Shown here piece after piece: positions 1-13,930 of a DNA stretch of 64,000 nucleotides. The DNA is taken from assembly GCA_019054805.1 (NCBI GenBank), contig JAHQIY010000013.1:1550001-1614000 (forward strand), read 5' to 3'. Origin of the DNA: Brachionus manjavacas. Its lineage: Eukaryota > Rotifera > Eurotatoria > Ploima > Brachionidae. The translations under genes were made by a program, and so were the position numbers. Within the stretch, counting starts at the first letter, position 1, and the number at the start of each line of letters is the position of its first letter. The notes beneath the pieces were generated by a model that made no database searches, was not told the origin of the DNA, and saw only the letters and a list, made by a program, of their open reading frames with translations.

Positions 1-300
1 TTTATTAAGATCCTGAAGGAACTTTCGGTATCGACAATCAAATTGATCACAAGTAAATTAACAATGAAATTGAGTCTCGACAAACTATTTCTCAACAAGA
101 AAAATGAGTTGGAAATAGACCCCTAGACAATCTTTTTGAACACAAGGAAAATGAATTTGAAATTGACGCCTTGACCATCAATTTGTCGACAAAGAAATAA
201 ACGATAAAATGGACGTATGGGCACAAGAATTGTCCATAAGGAAGTTAAAAGGAATTTCAATTCCTTACATTAAATTTGTTTTTTAGGATATCTTGAAGGA

Positions 301-1879
301 ACTTTCGGTATCGACAATCAAATTGATCACAGGTAAATTAAACTATGAAATAAAGTCTCGACAAACTATTTCTCAACAGGAAATATGATGGAAATAGACC
401 CCTCGAGAATCTATTTGAACACAAGGAAAATGAATTTGAAATTGACGCCTCGACAATCAATTTGTCGACAAAGAAATAAACGAGAAAATGGAGGTCTGGG
501 CACAAAATTTGTCCATAAGGAAGTTAAAAGGAATTTCAATTCCTTACATTAAAGTTGTTTATTAAGATATCTTGCAGGAACTTTCGGTATCGACAATCAA
601 ATAAACCACAAGTAAATTAACAACAAAATTGAGTCTCGACAAACTATTTCTCAACAAGAAATATGTTGGAAATAGACTCCTCGAGAATCTATTTGAACAC
701 AAGGAAAATGAATTTGAAATTGACGCTTTGACCATCAATTTGTCGACAAAGAAATAAACGATAAAATGGACGTATGGGCACAAAAATTGTCCATAAGGAA
801 GTTAATAGGAATTTCAATTCCTTACATTAAATTTGTTTTGTAGGAAATCTTGCAGGAACTTTCGGTATCGACAATCAAATAAACCACAAGTAAATTAACA
901 ACAAAATTGAGGATGACATACTGTTTTTCAAGAAGAAAAATGAGTTGGAAATAGACTCCTCGACAATCAATTTGTCGACAAAAAAATAAACGAGAAAATA
1001 AACGTCTGTGCACAAAATTTGTCTATAAGGAAGTTAGAAGGATTTTCAATTCCTTACATTAAAGTTGTTTATTAGGATATCTTGCAGGAACTTTCGGTTT
1101 CGACAATCAAATTGATCACAGGTAAATTAAACTATGAAATAAAGTCTCGACAAACTATTTCTCAACAGGAAATATGATGGAAATAGACCCCTCGAGAATC
1201 TATTTGAACACAAGGAAAATGAATTTGAAATTGACGCCTCGACAATCAATTTGTCGACAAAGAAATAAACGAGAAAATGGAGGTCTGGGCACAAAATTTG
1301 TCCATAAGGAAGTTAAAAGGAATTTCAATTCCTTACATTAAAGTTGTTTATTAAGATATCTTGCAGGAACTTTCGGTATCGACAATCAAATAAACCACAA
1401 GTAAATTAACAACAAAATTGAGTCTCGACAAACTATTTCTCAACAAGAAATATGTTGGAAATAGACTCCTCGAGAATCTATTTGAACACAAGGAAAATGA
1501 ATTTGAAATTGACGCTTTGACCATCAATTTGTCGACAAAGAAATAAACGATAAAATGGACGTATGGGCACAAAAATTGTCCATAAGGAAGTTAATAGGAA
1601 TTTCAATTCCTTACATTAAATTTGTTTTTTAGGAAATCTTGCAGGAACTTTCGGTATCGACAATCAAATAAACCACAAGTAAATTAACAACAAAATTGAG
1701 TCTCGACATACTGTTTTTCAAGAAGAAAAATGAGTTGGAAATAGACTCCTCGACAATCAATTTGTCGACAAAAAAATAAACGAGAAAATGGACGTCTGGG
1801 CACAAAATTTGTCCATAAGGAAGTTAAAAGGAATTTCAATTCCTTACATTAAAGTTGTTTATTAGGATATCTTGCAGGA
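301..1879 (+). repeat. Two copies of the 789-bp L+L+S higher-order repeat
   Basis: Monomer starts at 301, 580 and 858 (L, L, S) are repeated at 1,090, 1,369 and 1,647. The shared variants include the GATGGAAATAGACCC form of the first L monomer and the CTTTGACCATCAATTTG form of the second. The two copies are near identical by eye, with a few substitutions such as TTAGAAGGATTTTC near 1,025. Confidence 0.85.
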
Positions 1880-1890
1880 ACTTTCGGTAT

Positions 1891-2168
1891 CGACAATCAA
1901 ATAAACCACAAGTAAATTAACAACAAAATTGAGTCTCGACAAACTATTTCTCAACAAGAAATATGTTGGAAATAGACCCCTCGAGAATCTATTTGAACAC
2001 AAGGAAAATGAATTTGAAATTGACGCCTCGACAATCAATTTGTCGACAAAGAAATAAACGAGAAAATCGAGATCTGGGCACAAAATTTGTCCATAAGGAA
2101 GTTAAAAGGAATTTCAATTCCTTACATTAAAGTTCTTTATTAGGAAATCTTGAAGGAACTTTCGGTAC
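1891..2168 (+). repeat. Reference L monomer, showing six ~46-bp subunits
   Basis: Subunits start at about 1,891, 1,937, 1,982, 2,029, 2,076 and 2,122, and the next monomer starts at 2,169. Spacings are 46, 45, 47, 47, 46 and 47. The first four open with related words (CGACAATCAAAT, CGACAAACTATTT, CGAGAATCTATTTG, CGACAATCAATTTG) and are followed by an ACAAG/ACAAAG-rich stretch and a GAAATTGACNCCT-like end. Subunits 5 and 6 are more diverged but align in the same register. S monomers lack the third subunit. Confidence 0.75.
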
Positions 2169-2479
2169 CGACAATCAAATAAACCACAAGTAAATTAACA
2201 ACAAAATTGAGTCTCGACAAACTATTTCTCAACAAGAAAAATGAGTTGGAAATAGACCCCTAGACAATCTTTTTGAACACAAGGAAAATGAATTTGAAAT
2301 TGACGCCTTGACCATCAATTTGTCGACAAAGAAATAAACGATAAAATGGAGGTCTGGGCACAAGAATTGTCCATAAGGAAGTTAAAAGGAATTTCAATTC
2401 CTTACATTAAATTTGTTTTTAGGAAATCTTGAAGGAACTTTCGGTATCGACAATCAAATTGATCACAAGTAAATTAACA

Positions 2480-5400
2480 ATAAAATTGAGTCTCGACAAA
2501 CTATTTTTCAAGAAGAAAAATGAGTTGGAAATAGACCCCTCGACAATCAATTTGTCGACAAAGAAATAAACGAGAAAATGGACGTCTGGGCACAAAATTT
2601 GTCCATAAGGAAGTTAAAAGGAATTTCAATTCCTTACATTAAAGTTGTTTATTAGGATATCTTGCAGGAACTTTCGGTATCGACAATCAAATAAACCACA
2701 AGTAAATTAACAACAAAATTGAGTCTCGACAAACTATTTTTCAAGAAGAAAAATGAGTTGGAAATAGACCCCTCGACAATCAATTTGTCGACAAAAAAAT
2801 AAACGAGAAAATGGACGTCTGGGCACAAAATTTGTCCAGTAGGAAGTTTAAAAGGAATTTTAATTCCCTACATTTAAAATGTTTATTAAGATCCTGAAGG
2901 AACTTTCGGTATTGACAATCAAATTGATCACAAGTAAATTAACAATGAAATTGAGTCTCGACAAACTATTTCTCAACAAGAAAAATGAGTTGGAAATAGA
3001 CCCCTAGACAATCTTTTTGAACACAAGGAAAATGAATTTGAAATTGACGCCTTGACCATCAATTTGTCGACAAGGAAATAAACGATAAAATGGAGGTCTG
3101 GGCACAAGAATTGTCTATAAGGAAGTTAAAAGGAATTTCAATTCCTTACATTAAATTTGTTTTTAGGAAATCTTGAAGGAACTTTCGGTATCGACAATCA
3201 AATTGATCACAAGTAAATTAACAATAAAATTGAGTCTCGACAAACTATTTTTCAAGAAGAAAAATGAGTTGGAAATAGACCCCTCGACAATCAATTTGTC
3301 GACAAAGAAATAAACGAGAAAATGGACGTCTGGGCACAAAATTTGTCCATAAGGAAGTTAAAAGGAATTTCAATTCCTTACATTAAAGTTGTTAATTAGG
3401 ATATCTTGCAGGAACTTTCGGTATCGACAATCAAATAAACCACAAGTAAATTAACAACAAAATTGAGTCTCGACAAACTATTTTTCAAGAAGAAAAATGA
3501 GTTGGAAATAGACCCCTCGACAATCAATTTGTCGACAAAAAAATAAACGAGAAAATGGACGTCTGGGCACAAAATTTGTCCAGTAGGAAGTTTAAAAGGA
3601 ATTTTAATTCCCTACATTTAAAATGTTTATTAAGATCCTGAAGGAACTTTCGGTATTGACAATCAAATTGATCACAAGTAAATTAACAATGAAATTGAGT
3701 CTCGACAAACTATTTCTCAACAAGAAAAATGAGTTGGAAATAGACCCCTAGACAATCTTTTTGAACACAAGGAAAATGAATTTGAAATTGACGCCTTGAC
3801 CATCAATTTGTCGACAAAGAAATAAACGATAAAATGGACGTATGGGCACAAAAATTGTCCATAAGGAAGTTAAAAGGAATTTCAATTCCTTACATTAAAG
3901 TTGTTTATTAGGATATCTTGCAGGAACTTTCGGTATCGACAATCAAATAAACCACAAGTAAATTAACAACAAAATTGAGTCTCGACAAACTATTTTTCAA
4001 GAAGAAAAATGAGTTGGAAATAGACCCCTCGACAATCAATTTGTCGATAAAAAAATAAACGAGAAAATGGACGTCTGGGCACAAAATTTGTCCATAAGGA
4101 AGTTAAAAGGAATTTCAATTCCTTACATTAAAGTTGTTTATAAGGATATCTTGCAGGAACTTTCGGTATCGACAATCAAATAAACCACAAGTAAATTAAC
4201 AACAAAATTGAGTCTCGACAAACTATTTCTCAACAAGAAATATGTTGGAAATAGACCCCTCGAAGATCTATTTGAACACAAGGAAAATGAATTTGAAATT
4301 GACGCCTTGACCATCAATTTGTCGACAAAGAAATAAACGAGAAAATGGACGTTTGGGCACAAAATTTGTCCATTAGAAAGTTTGGAAGGAATTTTAATTC
4401 CCTACATTAAAGTTGTTTATTAGGAAATCTTGAAGGAACTTTCGGTATCGACAATCAAATTGATCACAAGTAAATTAACAATGAAATTGAGTCTCGACAA
4501 ACTATTTTTCAAGAAGAAAAATGAGTTGGAAATAGACCCCTCGACAATCAATTTGTCGACAAAGAAATAAACGATAAAATGGACGTATGGGCACAAAAAT
4601 TGTCCATAAGGAAGTTAAAAGGAATTTCAATTCCTTACATTAAAGTTGTTTATTAGGATATCTTGCAGGAACTTTCGGTATCGACAATCAAATAAACCAC
4701 AAGTAAATTAACAACAAAATTGAGTCTCGACAAACTATTTCTCAACAAGAAATATGTTGGAAATAGACCCCTCGAGAATCTATTTGAACACAAGGAAAAT
4801 GAATTTGAAATTGACGCCTCGACAATCAATTTGTCGACAAAGAAATAAACGAGAAAATCGAGATCTGGGCACAAAATTTGTCCATAAGGAAGTTAAAAGG
4901 AATTTCAATTCCTTACATTAAAGTTGTTTATTAGGAAATCTTGAAGGAACTTTCGGTACCGACAATCAAATAAACCACAAGTAAATTAACAATAAAATTG
5001 AGTCTCGACAAACTATTTTTCAAGAAGAAAAATGAGTTGGAAATAGACCCCTCGACAATCAATTTGTCGACAAAGAAATAAACGAGAAAATGGACGTCTG
5101 GGCACAAAATTTGTCCATAAGGAAGTTAAAAGGAATTTCAATTCCTTACATTAAAGTTGTTTATTAGGATATCTTGCAGGAACTTTCGGTATCGACAATC
5201 AAATAAACCACAAGTAAATTAACAATAAAATTGAGTCTCGACAAACTATTTTTCAAGAAGAAAAATGAGTTGGAAATAGACCCCTCGACAATCAATTTGT
5301 CGACAAAGAAATAAACGAGAAAATGGACGTCTGGGCACAAAATTTGTCCAGTAGGAAGTTTAAAAGGAATTTTAACTCCCTACATTTAAAATGTTTATTA

Positions 5401-7440
5401 AGATCCTGAAGGAACTTTCGGTATCGACAATCAAATTGATCACAAGTAAATTAACAATGAAATTGAGTCTCGACAAACTATTTCTCAACAAGAAAAATGA
5501 GTTGGAAATAGACCCCTAGACAATCTTTTTGAACACAAGGAAAATGAATTTGAAATTGACGCCTTGACCATCAATTTGTCGACAAGGAAATAAACGATAA
5601 AATGGAGGTCTGGGCACAAGAATTGTCCATAAGGAAGTTAAAAGGAATTTCAATTCCTTACATTAAATTTGTTTTTTAGGAAATCTTGAAGGAACTTTCG
5701 GTATCGACAATCAAATTGATCACAAGTAAATTAACAATAAAATTGAGTCTCGACAAACTATTTTTCAAGAAGAAAAATGAGTTGGAAATAGACCCCTCGA
5801 CAATCAATTTGTCGACAAAGAAATAAACGAGAAAATGGACGTCTGGGCACAAAATTTGTCCATAAGGAAGTTAAAAGGAATTTCAATTCCTTACATTAAA
5901 GTTGTTTATTAGGATATCTTGCAGGAACTTTCGGTATCGACAATCAAATAAACCACAAGTAAATTAACAACAAAATTGAGTCTCGACAAACTATTTTTCA
6001 AGAAGAAAAATGAGTTGGAAATAGACCCCTCGACAATCAATTTGTCGACAAAAAAATAAACGAGAAAATGGACGTCTGGGCACAAAATTTGTCCAGTAGG
6101 AAGTTTAAAAGGAATTTTAATTCCCTACATTTAAAATGTTTATTAAGATCCTGAAGGAACTTTCGGTATTGACAATCAAATTGATCACAAGTAAATTAAC
6201 AATGAAATTGAGTCTCGACAAACTATTTCTCAACAAGAAAAATGAGTTGGAAATAGACCCCTAGACAATCTTTTTGAACACAAGGAAAATGAATTTGAAA
6301 TTGACGCCTTGACCATCAATTTGTCGACAAAGAAATAAACGATAAAATGGACGTATGGGCACAAAAATTGTCAATAAGGAAGTTAAAAGGAATTTCAATT
6401 CCTTACATTAAATTTGTTTTTTAGGAAATCTTGAAGGAACTTTCGGTATCGACAATCAAATTGATCACAAGTAAATTAACAATGAAATTGAGTCTCGACA
6501 AACTATTTTTCAAGAAGAAAAATGAGTTGGAAATAGACCCCTCGACAATCAATTTGTCGATAAAAAAATAAACGAGAAAATGGACGTCTGGGCACAAAAT
6601 TTGTCCATAAGGAAGTTAAAAGGAATTTCAATTCCTTACATTAAAGTTGTTTATAAGGATATCTTGCAGGAACTTTCAGTATCGACAATCAAATAAACCA
6701 CAAGTAAATTAACAACAAAATTGAGTCTCGACAAACTATTTCTCAACAAGAAATATGTTTGAAATAGACCCCTCGAAGATCTATTTGAACACAAGGAAAA
6801 TGAATTTGAAATTGACGCCTTGACCATCAATTTGTCGACAAAGAAATAAACGATAAAATGGACGTCTGGGCACAAAATTTGTACATAAGGAAGTTTGAAG
6901 AGAATTTAAATGCCCTACATTTTAGTTGTTTATTGGGAAATCTTGAAGGAACTTTCGGTCTCGACAATCAAATTGACCACAAGTAAATTAACAATGAAAA
7001 AGAGTCTCGAAAAACTATTATTCTACAAGTAATATGAGTTGGAAATAGACGCCAGGACAATCTATTTGTCCACAAAGAAATAAACGAAAAAATGGACCTC
7101 TGGGCACAAAATTTGTCCATAAGGAAGTTAAAAGGAATTTCAATTCCTTACATTAAAGTTGTTTATTAGGAAATCTTGAAGGAACTTTCGGTATCGACAA
7201 TCAAATAAACCACAAGTAAATTAACAACAAAATTGAGTCTCGACAAACTATTTCTCAACAAAAAATATGTTGGAAATAGACCCCTCGAGAATCTATTTGA
7301 ACACAAGGAAAATGAATTTGAAATTGACGCCTCGACAATCAATTTGTCGACAAAGAAATAAACGAGAAATCGAGGTCTGGGCACAAAATTTGTCCATAAG
7401 GAAGTTAAAAGGAATTTCAATTCCTTACATTAAAGTTGTT
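2480..7440 (+). repeat. ~2.51-kb tandem segmental duplication of satellite containing 744-bp L+S+S units
   Basis: Diagnostic variants recur 2,511-2,513 bp apart. Examples are the CCTACATTTAAAATG junction at about 2,870 and 5,381, and the CGAAGATCTATTTG variant at about 4,261 and 6,774. Inside each copy the CCTACATTTAAAATG junction also repeats after 743-744 bp (about 2,870 and 3,613; about 5,381 and 6,125). That spacing is one L plus two S monomers. Outer limits are approximate, because neighbouring monomers are also related. Confidence 0.75.
6885..7110 (+). repeat. Diverged satellite monomer variant
   Basis: This monomer carries ATGCCCTACATTTTAG, TTATTGGGAAATC, TCGGTCTCGACAATC and AAATTGACCACAAG. 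It also has private changes such as AAAAAGAGTCTCGAAAAAC and a TATTATTCTAC stretch. The same rare combination of variants reappears only near 21,020 and 26,325. Confidence 0.8.
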
Positions 7441-10030
7441 TATAAGGATATCTTGCAGGAACTTTCAGTATCGACAATCAAATAAACCACAAGTAAATTA
7501 ACAACAAAATTGAGTCTCGACAAACTATTTCTCAACAAGAAATATGTTTGAAATAGACCCCTCGAAGATCTATTTGAACACAAGGAAAATGAATTTGAAA
7601 TTGACGCCTTGACCATCAATTTGTCGACAAAGAAATAAACGATAAAATGGACGTCTGGGCACAAAATTTGTCCATAAGGAAGTTAAAAGGAATTTCAATT
7701 CCTTACATTAAAGTTGTTTATTAGGAAATCTTGAAGGAACTTTCGGTATCGACAATCAAATTGATCACAAGTAAATTAACAATGAAATTGAGTCTCGACA
7801 AACTATTTTTCAAGAAGAAAAATGAGTTGGAAATAGACCCCTCGACAATCAATTTGTCGACAAAGAAATAAACGATAAAATGGACGTCTGGGCACAAAAT
7901 TTGTCCATAAGGAAGTTAAAAGGAATTTCAATTCCTTACATTAAAGTTGTTTATTAGGAAATCTTGAAGGAACTTTCGGTATCGACAATCAAATAAACCA
8001 CAAGTAAATTAACAACAAAATTGAGTCTCGACAAACTATTTCTCAACAAAAAATATGTTGGAAATAGACCCCTCGAGAATCTATTTGAACACAAGGAAAA
8101 TGAATTTGAAATTGACGCCTCGACAATCAATTTGTCGACAAAGAAATAAACGAGAAATCGAGGTCTGGGCACAAAATTTGTCCATAAGGAAGTTAAAAGG
8201 AATTTCAATTCCTTACTTTAAAGTTGTTTATTAGGAAATCTTGAAGGAACTTTCGGTATCGACAATCAAATTGATCACAAGTAAATTAACAATGAAATTG
8301 AGTCTCGACAAACTATTTTTCAAGAAGAAAAATGAGTTGGAAATAGACCCCTCGACAATCAATTTGTCGACAGAAAAATAAACGAGAAAATAAACCTCTG
8401 GGCACAAAATTTGTCCATAAGGAAGTTAAAAGGAATTTCAATTCCTTACATTAAAGTTGTTTATTAGGATATCTTGCAGGAACTTTCAGTATCGACAATC
8501 AAATAAACCACAATTAAATTAACAACAAAATTGAGTCTCGACAAACTATTTTTCAAGAAGATAAATGAGTTGGAAATAGACCCCTCGACAAACAATTTGT
8601 CGACAAAAAAATAAACGAGAAAATGGACGTCTGGGCACAAAATTTGTCCATAAGGAAGTAAAAAGGAATTTCAATTCCTTACATTAAAGTTGTTTATTAG
8701 GATATCTTGCAGGAACTTTCGGTATCGACAATCAAATAAACCACAAGTAAATTAACAACAAAATTGAGTCTCGACAAACTATTTCTCAACAAGAAATATG
8801 TTGGAAATAGACTCCTCGAGAATCTATTTGAACACAAGGAAAATGAATTTGAAATTGACGCTTTGACCATCAATTTGTCGACAAAGAAATAAACGATAAA
8901 ATGGACGTATGGGCACAAAAATTGTCCATAAGGAAGTTAAAAGGAATTTCAATTCCTTACATTAAAGTTGTTTATTAGGATATCTTGCAGGAACTTTCGG
9001 TATCGACAATCAAATAAACCACAAGTAAATTAACAACAAAATTGAGTCTCGACAAACTATTTCTCAACAAGAAATATGTTGGAAATAGACCCCTCGAGAA
9101 TCTATTTGAACACAAGGAAAATGAATTTGAAATTGACGCCTCGACAATCAATTTGTCGACAAAGAAATAAACGAGAAAATCGAGGTCTGGGCACAAAATT
9201 TGTCCATAAGGAAGTTAAAAGGAATTTCAATTCCTTACATTAAAGTTGTTTATTAGGATATCTTGCAGGAACTTTCAGTATCGACAATCAAATAAACCAC
9301 AAGTAAATTAACAACAAAATTGAGTCTCGACAAACTATTTTTCAAGAAGATAAATGAGTTGGAAATAGACCCCTCGACAAACAATTTGTCGACAAAAAAA
9401 TAAACGAGAAAATGGACGTCTGGGCACAAAATTTGTCCATAAGGAAGTAAAAGGAATTTCAATTCCTTACATTAAAGTTGTTTATTAGGATATCTTGCAG
9501 GAACTTTCGGTATCGACAATCAAATAAACCACAAGTAAATTAACAACAAAATTGAGTCTCGACAAACTATTTCTCAACAAGAAATATGTTGGAAATAGAC
9601 TCCTCGAGAATCTATTTGAACACAAGGAAAATGAATTTGAAATTGACGCTTTGACCATCAATTTGTCGACAAAGAAATAAACGATAAAATGGACGTATGG
9701 GCACAAAAATTGTCCATAAGGAAGTTAAAAGGAATTTCAATTCCTTACATTAAAGTTGTTTATTAGGATATCTTGCAGGAACTTTCGGTATCGACAATCA
9801 AATAAACCACAAGTAAATTAACAACAAAATTGAGTCTCGACAAACTATTTCTCAACAAGAAATATGTTGGAAATAGACTCCTCGAGAATCTATTTGAACA
9901 CAAGGAAAATGAATTTGAAATTGACGCTTTGACCATCAATTTGTCGACAAAGAAATAAACGATAAAATGGACGTATGGGCACAAAAATTGTCCATAAGGA
10001 AGTTAAAAGGAATTTCAATTCCTTACATTA
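7111..10030 (+). repeat. Satellite block with repeated ~788-bp spacing
   Basis: L monomers beginning near 7,166 and 7,954, and near 8,697 and 9,485, are copies 788 bp apart. An S monomer with GATAAATGAGTTGG and GACAAACAATTTG variants occurs at about 8,550 and again at about 9,340. This is the L+L+S grammar with local shuffling. Confidence 0.8.
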
Positions 10031-13000
10031 AATTTGTTTTTTAGGAAATCTTGCAGGAACTTTCGGTATCGACAATCAAATAAACCACAAGTAAATTAAC
10101 AATAAAATTTAGGTCTCCACAAGCAATTTGTCCTCGTGAATAACGATTTGGAAATAGATCCCTCTTTAATCTATTTGAACACATAGAAAAAAACGAAAAA
10201 ATGGACGAATTGGTTCAAAATTTGTCCAGTAGGAAGTTTAAAAGGAATTTTAATTCCCTACATTTAAGTTGTTTATTAAGATCCTGAAGGAACTTTCGGT
10301 ATCGACAATCAAATTGATCACAAGTAAATTAACAATGAAATTGAGTCTCGACAAACTATTTGTCCTCATGAAAAACGATTTGGAAATAGACCTCTCTACA
10401 ATCAATTTGTCGACAAAGAAATAAACGATAAAATGGACGTCTGGGCACAAAATTTGTCCATAAGGAAGTTAAAAGGAATTTTAAATTCCTTACATTAAAG
10501 TTGTTTATTAGGATATCTTGCATGAACTTTCGGTATCGACAATCAAATAAACCACAAGTAAATTAACAACAAAATTGAGTCTCGACAAACTATTTCTCAA
10601 CAAGAAATATGTTGGAAATAGACCCCTCGAGAATCTATTTGAACACAAGGAAAATGAGTTGAAAATTGACCCCTCGACAATCAATTTGTCGACAAAGAAA
10701 CAAACGAGAAAATGGACGTCTGGGCACAAAATTTGTCCATAAGGAAGTTAAAAGGAATTTCAATTCCTTACATTAAAGTTGTTTATTAGGAGATCTTGCA
10801 GAAACTTTCGGTATCGACAATCAAATAAACCACAAGTAAATTAACAACAAAATTGAGTCTCGACAAACTAATTCTCAACAAGAAATATGTTGGAAATAGA
10901 CCCCTCGAGAATCTATTTGAACACAAGGAAAATGAATTTGAAATTGACGCCTCGACAATCAATTTGTCGACAAAAAAATAAACGAGAAAATGGACGTCTG
11001 GGCACAAAATTTGTCCATAAGGAAGTTAAAAGGAATTTCAATTCCTTACATTAAAGTTGTTTATTAAGATCTTGTAGGAACTTTCGCTATCGACAATCAA
11101 ATGAACCACAAGATAATTAACAATAAAATTGAGGTCTCTACAAGCTATTTGTCCTCATGAAAAACGATTTGGAAATAGACCTCTCTACAATCAATTTGTC
11201 GACAAAGAAATAAACGATAAAATGGACGTCTGGGCACAAAATTTGTCCATAAGGAAGTTAAAAGGAATTTCAATTCCTTACATTAAAGTTGTTTATTAGA
11301 ATATCTTGCAGGAACTTTCGGTATCGACAATCAAATAAACCACAAGTAAATTAACAACAAAATTGAGTCTCGACAAACTATTTCTCAACAAGAAATATGT
11401 TGGAAATAGACTCCTCGAGAATCTATTTGAACACAAGGAAAATGAATTTGAAATTGACGCTTTGACCATCAATTTGTCGACAAAGAAATAAACGATAAAA
11501 TGGACGTATGGGCACAAAAATTGTCCATAAGGAAGTTAAAAGGAATTTCAATTCCTTACATTAAAGTTGTTTATTAGGATATCTTGCAGGAACTTTCGGT
11601 ATCGACAATCAAATAAACCACAAGTAAATTAACAACAAAATTGAGTCTCGACAAACTATTTCTCAACAAGAAATATGTTGGAAATAGACCCCTCGAGAAT
11701 CTATTTGAACACAAGGAAAATGAATTTGAAATTGACGCCTCGACAATCAATTTGTCGACAAAGAAATAAACGAGAAAATCGAGGTCTGGGCACAAAATTT
11801 GTCCATAAGGAAGTTAAAAGGAATTTCAATTCTTTACATTAAAGTTGTTTATTAGGATATCTTGCATGAACTTTCGGTATCGACAATCAAATAAACCACA
11901 AGTAAATTAACAACAAAATTGAGTCTCGACAAACTATTTTTCAAGAAGAAAAATGAGTTGGAAATAGACCCCTCGACAATCAATTTGTCGACAAAAAAAT
12001 AAACGAGAAAATGGACGTCTGGGCACAAAATTTGTCCATAAGGAAGTAAAAAGGAATTTCAATTCCTTACATTAAAATTGTTTATTAGGAAATCTTGAAG
12101 GAACTTTCGGTATCGACAATCAAATTGATCACAAGTAAATTAACAATGAAATTGAGTCTCGACAAACTATTTCTCAACAAGAAATATGTTGGAAATAGAC
12201 TCCTCGAGAATCTATTTGAACACAAGGAAAATGAATTTGAAATTGACGCTTTGACCATCAATTTGTCGACAAAGAAATAAACGATAAAATGGACGTATGG
12301 GCACAAAAATTGTCCATAAGGAAGTTAAAAGGAATTTCAATTCCTTACATTAAAGTTGTTTATTAGGATATCTTGCAGGAACTTTCGGTATCGACAATCA
12401 AATAAACCACAAGTAAATTAACAACAAAATTGAGTCTCGACAAACTATTTCTCAACAAGAAATATGTTGGAAATAGACCCCTCGAGAATCTATTTGAACA
12501 CAAGGAAAATGAATTTGAAATTGACGCCTCGACAATCAATTTGTCGACAAAGAAATAAACGAGAAAATCGAGGTCTGGGCACAAAATTTGTCCATAAGGA
12601 AGTTAAAAGGAATTTCAATTCTTTACATTAAAGTTGTTTATTAGGATATCTTGCATGAACTTTCGGTATCGACAATCAAATAAACCACAAGTAAATTAAC
12701 AACAAAATTGAGTCTCGACAAACTATTTTTCAAGAAGAAAAATGAGTTGGAAATAGACCCCTCGACAATCAATTTGTCGACAAAAAAATAAACGAGAAAA
12801 TGGACGTCTGGGCACAAAATTTGTCCATAAGGAAGTAAAAAGGAATTTCAATTCCTTACATTAAAGTTGTTTATTAGGATATCTTGCAGGAACTTTCGGT
12901 ATCGACAATCAAATAAACCACAAGTAAATTAACAACAAAATTGAGTCTCGACAAACTATTTCTCAACAAGAAATATGTTGGAAATAGACTCCTCGAGAAT

Positions 13001-13930
13001 CTATTTGAACACAAGGAAAATGAATTTGAAATTGACGCTTTGACCATCAATTTGTCGACAAAGAAATAAACGATAAAATGGACGTATGGGCACAAAAATT
13101 GTCCATAAGGAAGTTAAAAGGAATTTCAATTCCTTACATTAAAGTTGTTTATTAGGATATCTTGCAGGAACTTTCGGTATCGACAATCAAATAAACCACA
13201 AGTAAATTAACAACAAAATTGAGTCTCGACAAACTATTTCTCAACAAGAAATATGTTGGAAATAGACCCCTCGAGAATCTATTTGAACACAAGGAAAATG
13301 AATTTGAAATTGACGCCTCGACAATCAATTTGTCGACAAAGAAATAAACGAGAAAATCGAGGTCTGGGCACAAAATTTGTCCATAAGGAAGTTAAAAGGA
13401 ATTTCAATTCTTTACATTAAAGTTGTTTATTAGGATATCTTGCATGAACTTTCGGTATCGACAATCAAATAAACCACAAGTAAATTAACAACAAAATTGA
13501 GTCTCGACAAACTATTTTTCAAGAAGAAAAATGAGTTGGAAATAGACCCCTCGACAATCAATTTGTCGACAAAAAAATAAACGAGAAAATGGACGTCTGG
13601 GCACAAAATTTGTCCATAAGGAAGTAAAAAGGAATTTCAATTCCTTACATTAAAATTGTTTATTAGGAAATCTTGAAGGAACTTTCGGTATCGACAATCA
13701 AATTGATCACAAGTAAATTAACAATGAAATTGAGTCTCGACAAACTATTTCTCAACAAGAAATATGTTGGAAATAGACTCCTCGAGAATCTATTTGAACA
13801 CAAGGAAAATGAATTTGAAATTGACGCTTTGACCATCAATTTGTCGACAAAGAAATAAACGATAAAATGGACGTATGGGCACAAAAATTGTCCATAAGGA
13901 AGTTAAAAGGAATTTCAATTCCTTACATTA
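10031..13930 (+). repeat. Satellite super-repeat, copy 1 (3.9 kb)
   Basis: It begins with a rare monomer carrying AATTTAGGTCTCCACAAGC, TAACGATTTGG and CCTCTTTAATCTATTTG (about 10,100-10,190). It continues through a fixed order of monomers to the next copy of that rare monomer at 13,931. The order includes the GAGATCTTGCAGAAAC variant (10,790) and the AAGATCTTGTAGG variant (11,068). Confidence 0.9.
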
